Shown here: piece after piece, positions 1 through 9,774 of the stretch
How the letters are laid out: the number at the start of each line of letters is the position of its first letter
Position numbering within the stretch: the first letter of the stretch is position 1
Source: Viola odorata
Taxonomy: Eukaryota > Streptophyta > Magnoliopsida > Malpighiales > Violaceae
NCBI GenBank assembly: GCA_963691705.1
Contig: OY829539.1
Coordinates: forward strand, 8,434,501 to 8,498,500
DNA length: 64,000 nucleotides
Direction: 5' to 3'
Position numbers and translations under genes: made by a program
The notes under the pieces: generated by a model
The model's input: the letters and a program-made list of their open reading frames with translations, nothing else
Databases searched by the model: none
Told to the model about the DNA's origin: nothing

Positions 1-1
1 G

Positions 2-79
2 ATCAAGGCCAAGAAGCAGAAATGTGCGAAAAGACATACTTTCTGGGAAATTTCAGAAGAGTTTAAGCTTCAAGACTAG
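2..79 (+). other. Short coding-like segment, repeated in each monomer
   Basis: Read from the ATC after the CAG acceptor, this is a 25-residue basic-then-acidic stretch (starts IKAKKQK, has HTFWE in the middle, ends EEFKLQD) and a TAG stop at 77-79. The frame is open upstream to 452 of the preceding copy but has no in-frame ATG. It could be a fossil of a last exon or of transcribed retroelement sequence. Variation argues against a working protein. Some changes are silent (28G/T), but many change residues: 17G or 17A (Gln to Glu or Lys), 26C (Ala to Pro), 48C (Glu to Ala), 60T (Glu to Val), 68T (Leu to Phe). Two create stops: 46A turns TGG into TGA in about ten copies in the right part, and 71T turns CAA into TAA in copy 15 (7603). 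I do not recognise a protein family. Confidence 0.4.
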
Positions 80-430
80 CGTCGAGACCATAGACACCAA
101 TTTCTCCATGTACTAATGTACTCGGATTGATATGCAAACTCTATTTTTGTGCTGTGTTATCTGCATTTTGAGTGACTAAACATATAGCCTTGTTTGCGAG
201 CGAGTGAGTAAACACATATCTGGTGAGGGCTGCTCGTGTCTAGGCCTGATGTGGAAAAGTTCTACCTTTGGGGTCGGTATCCCAATGCTTTAATGCAGGT
301 GTGCATCTAGGCAGGAAGCGCCTTATCGAGACCTGGACAATTGACGGGTTTGATCATTCCAGTGCTTTGGTTGTTTGTGTTCATGTTTTGGTACTGTTTT
401 TAATTTTGTGAATGCTCAAGGGCGACCATT

Positions 431-480
431 GGGCAGTGTGGGGATATTTGATTACATGTATTTTATGCATGTTTTTCCTT
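431..480 (+). other. LTR-junction-like stretch (possible retrotransposon ancestry)
   Basis: The order is a G-rich block (GGGCAGTGTGGGGA, 431-444), then TATTTGATTACATG, then TATTTTATGCATG. From memory of the family, plant Ty3/gypsy elements of Tat/Athila type often show GTGTGGGG as polypurine tract, then TTTGAT with the LTR starting at a TG, then an AT-rich TTTTATGCAT. On that reading the LTR 5' end would be the TG at 449-450, and the rest of the monomer would be LTR plus the 3' untranslated region upstream. No primer-binding site, gag/pol sequence or second LTR end is present in the unit, so the match is by resemblance only. Variants 436T, 440A and 468A fall here in right-hand copies. Confidence 0.35.
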
Positions 481-508
481 CCATTCTTACCTCGATTTAG
501 GCCTTGAT

Positions 509-544
509 ACTACTAATTCGCTCGTGTTTCCATCTTTATCGCAG
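509..544 (+). other. 3' splice-site-like signal in each monomer
   Basis: Going 5' to 3' there is TACTAAT (511-517, close to the branch-point consensus), then a pyrimidine-rich run with TTTCCATCTTT, then TATCGCAG with the AG completed by the first base of the next copy. The spacing from the branch-like A to the AG is about 28 bases, which suits a plant or fungal acceptor. Some copies carry 531A (TTTCAATC, class C) or 524C (CTCCTG, the end of many F copies), which keep the signal mostly intact. No convincing matching donor was identified. AGGTGTGC at 297-304 is only a weak candidate. Use in splicing is inference. Confidence 0.35.
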
Positions 545-1629
545 ATCAAGGCCAAGAAGCAGAAATGTGCTAAAAGACATACTTTCTGGGAAATTTCAGA
601 AGAGTTTAAGCTTCAAGACTAGCGTCGAGACCATAGACACCAATTTCTCCATGTACTAATGTACTCGGATTGATATGCAAACTCTATTTTTGTGCTGTGT
701 TATCTGCATTTTGAGTGACTAAACATATAGGCTTGTTTGCGAGCGAGTGAGTAAACACATATCTGGTGAGGGCTGCTCGTGACTAGGCCTGATATGGAAA
801 AGTTCTACCTTTGGGGTCGGTATCCCAATGCTTTAATGCAGGTGTGCATCTAGGCAGGAAGGGCCTTATCGAGACCTTGATAATTAACGGGTTTGATCAT
901 TCCAGTGCTTTGGTTGTTTGTGTTCATGTTTTGGGACTGTTTTTAATTTTGTGAATGCTCAAGGGCGACCATTGGGCAGTGTGGGGATATTTGATTACAT
1001 GTATTTTATGCATGTTTTTCCTTCCATTCTTACCTCGATTTAGGCCTTGATACTACTAATTCGCTCGTGTTTCCATCTTTATCGCAGATCAAGGCCAAGA
1101 AGCAGAAATGTGCGAAAAGACATACTTTCTGGGAAATTTCAGAAGAGTTTAAGCTTCAAGACTAGCGTCGAGACCATAGACACCAATTTCTCCATGTACT
1201 AATGTACTCGGATTGATATGCAAACTCTATTTTTGTGCTGTGTTATCTGCATTTTGAGTGACTAAACATATAGCCTTGTTTGCGAGCGAGTGAGTAAACA
1301 CATATCTGGTGAGGGCTGCTCGTGTCTAGGCCTGATGTGGAAAAGTTCTACCTTTGGGGTCGGTATCCCAATGCTTTAATGCAGGTGTGCATCTAGGCAG
1401 GAAGCGCCTTATCGAGACCTGGACAATTGACGGGTTTGATCATTCCAGTGCTTTGGTTGTTTGTGTTCATGTTTTGGTACTGTTTTTAATTTTGTGAATG
1501 CTCAAGGGCGACCATTGGGCAGTGTGGGGATATTTGATTACATGTATTTTATGCATGTTTTTCCTTCCATTCTTACCTCGATTTAGGCCTTGATACTACT
1601 AATTCGCTCGTGTTTCCATCTTTATCGCA

Positions 1630-2172
1630 GATCAAGGCCAAGAAGCAGAAATGTGCTAAAAGACATACTTTCTGGGAAATTTCAGAAGAGTTTAAGCTTC
1701 AAGACTAGCGTCGAGACCATAGACACCAATTTCTCCATGTACTAATGTACTCGGATTGATATGCAAACTCTATTTTTGTGCTGTGTTATCTGCATTTTGA
1801 GTGACTAAACATATAGCCTTGTTTGCGAGCGAGTGAGTAAACACATATCTGGTGAGGGCTGCTCGTGACTAGGCCTGATGTGGAAAAGTTCTACCTTTGG
1901 GGTCGGTATCCCAATGCTTTAATGCAGGTGTGCATCTAGGCAGGAAGCGCCTTATCGAGACCTGGACAATTGACGGGTTTGATCATTCCAGTGCTTTGGT
2001 TGTTTGTGTTCATGTTTTGGTACTGTTTTTAATTTTGTGAATGCTCAAGGGCGACCATTGGGCAGTGTGGGGATATTTGATTACATGTATTTTATGCATG
2101 TTTTTCCTTCCATTCTTACCTTGATTTAGGCCTTGATACTACTAATTCGCTCGTGTTTCCATCTTTATCGCA
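1630..2172 (+). repeat. Mosaic monomer, copy 4 (B start, A-like remainder)
   Basis: The copy sits at a B position in the dimer lattice and begins with the B base at 28 (T). It then has 188C, 251G, 319C, 335G/338C/343G and 392T, all A-type, but keeps 239A. It also has ACCTTGATTT near its end (492-501), a variant otherwise seen in G, A' and I copies further right (copies 22, 43, 53). It is best read as a conversion or exchange product between B and an A'-type donor that is otherwise found only outside this block. Confidence 0.75.
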
Positions 2173-5100
2173 GATCAAGGCCAAGAAGCAGAAATGTGCG
2201 AAAAGACATACTTTCTGGGAAATTTCAGAAGAGTTTAAGCTTCAAGACTAGCGTCGAGACCATAGACACCAATTTCTCCATGTACTAATGTACTCGGATT
2301 GATATGCAAACTCTATTTTTGTGCTGTGTTATCTGCATTTTGAGTGACTAAACATATAGCCTTGTTTGCGAGCGAGTGAGTAAACACATATCTGGTGAGG
2401 GCTGCTCGTGTCTAGGCCTGATGTGGAAAAGTTCTACCTTTGGGGTCGGTATCCCAATGCTTTAATGCAGGTGTGCATCTAGGCAGGAAGCGCCTTATCG
2501 AGACCTGGACAATTGACGGGTTTGATCATTCCAGTGCTTTGGTTGTTTGTGTTCATGTTTTGGTACTGTTTTTAATTTTGTGAATGCTCAAGGGCGACCA
2601 TTGGGCAGTGTGGGGATATTTGATTACATGTATTTTATGCATGTTTTTCCTTCCATTCTTACCTCGATTTAGGCCTTGATACTACTAATTCGCTCGTGTT
2701 TCCATCTTTATCGCAGATCAAGGCCAAGAAGCAGAAATGTGCTAAAAGACATACTTTCTGGGAAATTTCAGAAGAGTTTAAGCTTCAAGACTAGCGTCGA
2801 GACCATAGACACCAATTTCTCCATGTACTAATGTACTCGGATTGATATGCAAACTCTATTTTTGTGCTGTGTTATCTGCATTTTGAGTGACTAAACATAT
2901 AGGCTTGTTTGCGAGCGAGTGAGTAAACACATATCTGGTGAGGGCTGCTCGTGACTAGGCCTGATATGGAAAAGTTCTACCTTTGGGGTCGGTATCCCAA
3001 TGCTTTAATGCAGGTGTGCATCTAGGCAGGAAGGGCCTTATCGAGACCTTGATAATTAACGGGTTTGATCATTCCAGTGCTTTGGTTGTTTGTGTTCATG
3101 TTTTGGTACTGTTTTTAATTTTGTGAATGCTCAAGGGCGACCATTGGGCAGTGTGGGGATATTTGATTACATGTATTTTATGCATGTTTTTCCTTCCATT
3201 CTTACCTCGATTTAGGCCTTGATACTACTAATTCGCTCGTGTTTCCATCTTTATCGCAGATCAAGGCCAAGAAGCAGAAATGTGCGAAAAGACATACTTT
3301 CTGGGAAATTTCAGAAGAGTTTAAGCTTCAAGACTAGCGTCGAGACCATAGACACCAATTTCTCCATGTACTAATGTACTCGGATTGATATGCAAACTCT
3401 ATTTTTGTGCTGTGTTATCTGCATTTTGAGTGACTAAACATATAGCCTTGTTTGCGAGCGAGTGAGTAAACACATATCTGGTGAGGGCTGCTCGTGTCTA
3501 GGCCTGATGTGGAAAAGTTCTACCTTTGGGGTCGGTATCCCAATGCTTTAATGCAGGTGTGCATCTAGGCAGGAAGCGCCTTATCGAGACCTGGACAATT
3601 GACGGGTTTGATCATTCCAGTGCTTTGGTTGTTTGTGTTCATGTTTTGGTACTGTTTTTAATTTTGTGAATGCTCAAGGGCGACCATTGGGCAGTGTGGG
3701 GATATTTGATTACATGTATTTTATGCATGTTTTTCCTTCCATTCTTACCTCGATTTAGGCCTTGATACTACTAATTCGCTCGTGTTTCCATCTTTATCGC
3801 AGATCAAGGCCAAGAAGCAGAAATGTGCTAAAAGACATACTTTCTGGGAAATTTCAGAAGAGTTTAAGCTTCAAGACTAGCGTCGAGACCATAGACACCA
3901 ATTTCTCCATGTACTAATGTACTCGGATTGATATGCAAACTCTATTTTTGTGCTGTGTTATCTGCATTTTGAGTGACTAAACATATAGGCTTGTTTGCGA
4001 GCGAGTGAGTAAACACATATCTGGTGAGGGCTGCTCGTGACTAGGCCTGATATGGAAAAGTTCTACCTTTGGGGTCGGTATCCCAATGCTTTAATGCAGG
4101 TGTGCATCTAGGCAGGAAGGGCCTTATCGAGACCTTGATAATTAACGGGTTTGATCATTCCAGTGCTTTGGTTGTTTGTGTTCATGTTTTGGGACTGTTT
4201 TTAATTTTGTGAATGCTCAAGGGCGACCATTGGGCAGTGTGGGGATATTTGATTACATGTATTTTATGCATGTTTTTCCTTCCATTCTTACCTCGATTTA
4301 GGCCTTGATACTACTAATTCGCTCGTGTTTCCATCTTTATCGCAGATCAAGGCCAAGAAGCAGAAATGTGCGAAAAGACATACTTTCTGGGAAATTTCAG
4401 AAGAGTTTAAGCTTCAAGACTAGCGTCGAGACCATAGACACCAATTTCTCCATGTACTAATGTACTCGGATTGATATGCAAACTCTATTTTTGTGCTGTG
4501 TTATCTGCATTTTGAGTGACTAAACATATAGCCTTGTTTGCGAGCGAGTGAGTAAACACATATCTGGTGAGGGCTGCTCGTGTCTAGGCCTGATGTGGAA
4601 AAGTTCTACCTTTGGGGTCGGTATCCCAATGCTTTAATGCAGGTGTGCATCTAGGCAGGAAGCGCCTTATCGAGACCTGGACAATTGACGGGTTTGATCA
4701 TTCCAGTGCTTTGGTTGTTTGTGTTCATGTTTTGGTACTGTTTTTAATTTTGTGAATGCTCAAGGGCGACCATTGGGCAGTGTGGGGATATTTGATTACA
4801 TGTATTTTATGCATGTTTTTCCTTCCATTCTTACCTCGATTTAGGCCTTGATACTACTAATTCGCTCGTGTTTCCATCTTTATCGCAGATCAAGGCCAAG
4901 AAGCAGAAATGTGCTAAAAGACATACTTTCTGGGAAATTTCAGAAGAGTTTAAGCTTCAAGACTAGCGTCGAGACCATAGACACCAATTTCTCCATGTAC
5001 TAATGTACTCGGATTGATATGCAAACTCTATTTTTGTGCTGTGTTATCTGCATTTTGAGTGACTAAACATATAGGCTTGTTTGCGAGCGAGTGAGTAAAC

Positions 5101-5973
5101 ACATATCTGGTGAGGGCTGCTCGTGACTAGGCCTGATATGGAAAAGTTCTACCTTTGGGGTCGGTATCCCAATGCTTTAATGCAGGTGTGCATCTAGGCA
5201 GGAAGGGCCTTATCGAGACCTTGATAATTAACGGGTTTGATCATTCCAGTGCTTTGGTTGTTTGTGTTCATGTTTTGGGACTGTTTTTAATTTTGTGAAT
5301 GCTCAAGGGCGACCATTGGGCAGTGTGGGGATATTTGATTACATGTATTTTATGCATGTTTTTCCTTCCATTCTTACCTCGATTTAGGCCTTGATACTAC
5401 TAATTCGCTCGTGTTTCCATCTTTATCGCAGATCAAGGCCAAGAAGCAGAAATGTGCGAAAAGACATACTTTCTGGGAAATTTCAGAAGAGTTTAAGCTT
5501 CAAGACTAGCGTCGAGACCATAGACACCAATTTCTCCATGTACTAATGTACTCGGATTGATATGCAAACTCTATTTTTGTGCTGTGTTATCTGCATTTTG
5601 AGTGACTAAACATATAGCCTTGTTTGCGAGCGAGTGAGTAAACACATATCTGGTGAGGGCTGCTCGTGTCTAGGCCTGATGTGGAAAAGTTCTACCTTTG
5701 GGGTCGGTATCCCAATGCTTTAATGCAGGTGTGCATCTAGGCAGGAAGCGCCTTATCGAGACCTGGACAATTGACGGGTTTGATCATTCCAGTGCTTTGG
5801 TTGTTTGTGTTCATGTTTTGGTACTGTTTTTAATTTTGTGAATGCTCAAGGGCGACCATTGGGCAGTGTGGGGATATTTGATTACATGTATTTTATGCAT
5901 GTTTTTCCTTCCATTCTTACCTCGATTTAGGCCTTGATACTACTAATTCGCTCGTGTTTCCATCTTTATCGCA

Positions 5974-6516
5974 GATCAAGGCCAAGAAGCAGAAATGTGC
6001 TAAAAGACATACTTTCTGGGAAATTTCAGAAGAGTTTAAGCTTCAAGACTAGCGTCGAGACCATAGACACCAATTTCTCCATGTACTAATGTACTCGGAT
6101 TGATATGCAAACTCTATTTTTGTGCTGTGTTATCTGCATTTTGAGTGACTAAACATATAGGCTTGTTTGCGAGCGAGTGAGTAAACACATATCTGGTGAG
6201 GGCTGCTCGTGTCTAGGCCTGATGTGGAAAAGTTCTACCTTTGGGGTCGGTATCCCAATGCTTTAATGCAGGTGTGCATCTAGGCAGGAAGGGCCTTATC
6301 GAGACCTTGATAATTAACGGGTTTGATCATTCCAGTGCTTTGGTTGTTTGTGTTCATGTTTTGGGACTGTTTTTAATTTTGTGAATGCTCAAGGGCGACC
6401 ATTGGGCAGTGTGGGGATATTTGATTACATGTATTTTATGCATGTTTTTCCTTCCATTCTTACCTCGATTTAGGCCTTGATACTACTAATTCGCTCGTGT
6501 TTCCATCTTTATCGCA
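5974..6516 (+). repeat. Mosaic monomer, copy 12 (B with an A-type patch)
   Basis: Markers read 28T, 188G (B), then 239T and 251G (A), then 319G, 335T/338T/343A and 392G (B again). The A-type patch is bounded by 188 and 319, so the exchanged tract is at least 13 and at most about 130 bp. A short double-sided patch is what gene conversion leaves; a single crossover would switch class only once. Confidence 0.75.
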
Positions 6517-9500
6517 GATCAAGGCCAAGAAGCAGAAATGTGCGAAAAGACATACTTTCTGGGAAATTTCAGAAGAGTTTAAGCTTCAAGACTAGCGTCG
6601 AGACCATAGACACCAATTTCTCCATGTACTAATGTACTCGGATTGATATGCAAACTCTAATTTTGTGCTGTGTTATCTGCATTTTGAGTGACTAAACATA
6701 TAGCCTTGTTTGCGAGCGAGTGAGTAAACACATATCTGGTGAGGGCTGCTCGTGTCTAGGCCTGATGTGGAAAAGTTCTACCTTTGGGGTCGGTATCCCA
6801 ATGCTTTAATGCAGGTGTGCATCTAGGCAGGAAGCGCCTTATCGAGACCTGGACAATTGACGGGTTTGATCATTCCAGTGCTTTGGTTGTTTGTGTTCAT
6901 GTTTTGGTACTGTTTTTAATTTTGTGAATGCTCAAGGGCGACCATTGGGCAGTGTGGGGATATTTGATTACATGTATTTTATGCATGTTTTTCCTTCCAT
7001 TCTTACCTCGATTTAGGCCTTGATACTACTAATTCGCTCGTGTTTCCATCTTTATCGCAGATCAAGGCCAAGAAGCAGAAATGTGCTAAAAGACATACTT
7101 TCTGGGAAATTTCAGAAGTGTTTAAGCTTCAAGACTAGCGTCGAGACCATAGACACCAATTTCTCCATGTACTAATGTACTCGGATTGATATGCAAACTC
7201 TATTTTTGTGCTGTGTTATCTGCATTTTGAGTGACTAAACATATAGGCTTGTTTGCGAGCGAGTGAGTAAACACATATCTGGTGAGGGCTGCTCGTGACT
7301 AGGCCTGATATGGAAAAGTTCTACCTTTGGGGTCGGTATCCCAATGCTTTAATGCAGGTGTGCATCTAGGCAGGAAGGGCCTTATCGACACCTTGATAAT
7401 TAACGGGTTTGATCATTCCAGTGCTTTGGTTGTTTGTGTTCATGTTTTGGGACTGTTTTTAATTTTGTGAATGCTCAAGGGCGACCATTGGGCAGTGTGG
7501 GGATATTTGATTACATGTATTTTATGCATGTTTTTCCTTCCATTCTTACCTCGATTTAGGCCTTGATACTACTAATTCGCTCGTGTTTCCATCTTTATCG
7601 CAGATCAAGGCCAAGAAGCAGAAATGTGCGAAAAGACATACTTTCTGGGAAATTTCAGAAGAGTTTAAGCTTTAAGACTAGCGTCGAGACCATAGACACC
7701 AATTTCTCCATGTACTAATGTACTCGGATTGATATGCAAACTCTATTTTTGTGCTGTGTTATCTGCATTTTGAGTGACTAAACATATAGCCTTGTTTGCG
7801 AGCGAGTGAGTAAACACATATCTGGTGAGGGCTGCTCGTGTCTAGGCCTGATGTGGAAAAGTTCTACCTTTGGGGTCGGTATCCCAATGCTTTAATGCAG
7901 GTGTGCATCTAGGCAGGAAGCGCCTTATCGAGACCTGGACAATTGACGGGTTTGATCATTCCAGTGCTTTGGTTGTTTGTGTTCATGTTTTGGTACTGTT
8001 TTTAATTTTGTGAATGCTCAAGGGCGACCATTGGGCAGTGTGGGGATATTTGATTACATGTATTTTATGCATGTTTTTCCTTCCATTCTTACCTCGATTT
8101 AGGCCTTGATACTACTAATTCGCTCGTGTTTCCATCTTTATCGCAGATCAAGGCCAAGAAGCAGAAATGTGCTAAAAGACATACTTTCTGGGAAATTTCA
8201 GAAGAGTTTAAGCTTCAAGACTAGCGTCGAGACCATAGACACCAATTTCTCCATGTACTAATGTACTCGGATTGATATGCAAACTCTATTTTTGTGCTGT
8301 GTTATCTGCATTTTGAGTGACTAAACATATAGGCTTGTTTGCGAGCGAGTGAGTAAACACATATCTGGTGAGGGCTGCTCGTGACTAGGCCTGATATGGA
8401 AAAGTTCTACCTTTGGGGTCGGTATCCCAATGCTTTAATGCAGGTGTGCATCTAGGCAGGAAGGGCCTTATCGAGACCTTGATAATTAACGGGTTTGATC
8501 ATTCCAGTGCTTTGGTTGTTTGTGTTCATGTTTTGGGACTGTTTTTAATTTTGTGAATGCTCAAGGGCGACCATTGGGCAGTGTGGGGATATTTGATTAC
8601 ATGTATTTTATGCATGTTTTTCCTTCCATTCTTACCTCGATTTAGGCCTTGATACTACTAATTCGCTCGTGTTTCCATCTTTATCGCAGATCAAGGCCAA
8701 GAAGCAGAAATGTGCGAAAAGACATACTTTCTGGGAAATTTCAGAAGAGTTTAAGCTTCAAGACTAGCGTCGAGACCATAGACACCAATTTCTCCATGTA
8801 CTAATGTACTCGGATTGATATGCAAACTCTATTTTTGTGCTGTGTTATCTGCATTTTGAGTGACTAAACATATAGCCTTGTTTGCGAGCGAGTGAGTAAA
8901 CACATATCTAGTGAGGGCTGCTCGTGTCTAGGCCTGATGTGGAAAAGTTCTACCTTTGGGGTCGGTATCCCAATGCTTTAATGCAGGTGTGCATCTAGGC
9001 AGGAAGCGCCTTATCGAGACCTGGACAATTGACGGGTTTGATCATTCCAGTGCTTTGGTTGTTTGTGTTCATGTTTTGGTACTGTTTTTAATTTTGTGAA
9101 TGCTCAAGGGCGACCATTGGGCAGTGTGGGGATATTTGATTACATGTATTTTATGCATGTTTTTCCTTCCATTCTTACCTCGATTTAGGCCTTGATACTA
9201 CTAATTCGCTCGTGTTTCCATCTTTATCGCAGATCAAGGCCAAGAAGCAGAAATGTGCTAAAAGACATACTTTCTGGGAAATTTCAGAAGTGTTTAAGCT
9301 TCAAGACTAGCGTCGAGACCATAGACACCAATTTCTCCATGTACTAATGTACTCGGATTGATATGCAAACTCTATTTTTGTGCTGTGTTATCTGCATTTT
9401 GAGTGACTAAACATATAGGCTTGTTTGCGAGCGAGTGAGTAAACACATATCTGGTGAGGGCTGCTCGTGACTAGGCCTGATATGGAAAAGTTCTACCTTT

Positions 9501-9774
9501 GGGGTCGGTATCCCAATGCTTTAATGCAGGTGTGCATCTAGGCAGGAAGGGCCTTATCGACACCTTGATAATTAACGGGTTTGATCATTCCAGTGCTTTG
9601 GTTGTTTGTGTTCATGTTTTGGGACTGTTTTTAATTTTGTGAATGCTCAAGGGCGACCATTGGGCAGTGTGGGGATATTTGATTACATGTATTTTATGCA
9701 TGTTTTTCCTTCCATTCTTACCTCGATTTAGGCCTTGATACTACTAATTCGCTCGTGTTTCCATCTTTATCGCA

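Larger units (their letters stand above)
1..543 (+). repeat. Reference monomer (copy 1, class A)
   Basis: This is the first complete unit, used here as the coordinate standard. It has 228 G+C of 543 (42%). Layout: 2-79 is a short open segment ending in TAG; 80-180 is AT-rich with TACTAATGTACT; 181-240 holds the GCGAGCGAGTGAG motif; 241-360 is the most GC-rich part; 361-415 is T-rich; 431-470 is the LTR-junction-like stretch; 481-543 is a pyrimidine-rich run ending in GCA. Single palindromic sites include AAGCTT at 65, TGATCA at 351, CAATTG at 338 (class A side only) and ATGCAT at 465. Forward stops leave at most 56 codons (449 to 77 of the next copy) and reverse stops at most about 42. Because 543 is divisible by three, these stops recur in the same frame in every copy. 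The octamer TCGAGACC occurs twice (82, 326), but there is no convincing internal subrepeat. Confidence 0.95.
1..9774 (+). repeat. Dimeric higher-order block (A-B, 1086 bp), 9 dimers
   Basis: Copies 1-18 alternate class A (28G, 188C, 239T, 251G, 319C, 335G/338C/343G, 392T) with class B (28T, 188G, 239A, 251A, 319G, 335T/338T/343A, 392G). Nine linked differences separate the two classes, and they flip together from one copy to the next. Exceptions are copy 4 (1630), copy 6 (2716, B with 392T) and copy 12 (5974), which are mosaics. Copies 14 (7060) and 18 (9232) share the private changes 60T and TCGACACC, pointing to a four-copy duplication (2172 bp) inside the block. This is the most regular part of the window and probably the most recently amplified. 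Confidence 0.9.

Noticed and set aside
130..190. TATA-like promoter
   Set aside because: CTATTTTTG and CATATAG are AT-rich, but there is no supporting start region or downstream gene.
195..215. Microsatellite in GCGAGCGAGTGAGTA
   Set aside because: It has only two to three imperfect GAG(T/C) steps, is constant in length in all copies seen, and is not an expanding tract.
320..360. CENP-B-box-like site
   Set aside because: The GACGGG-containing region lacks the spaced core of the mammalian box.
491..510. Telomere-like TTTAGG
   Set aside because: It occurs once per monomer within GATTTAGGCC and is never tandem.
452..622. Open frame of 56 codons running across the monomer border
   Set aside because: It has no in-frame ATG, shows many residue-changing variants and stop-creating variants, and is the longest frame only by a small margin. 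Not called as a gene.
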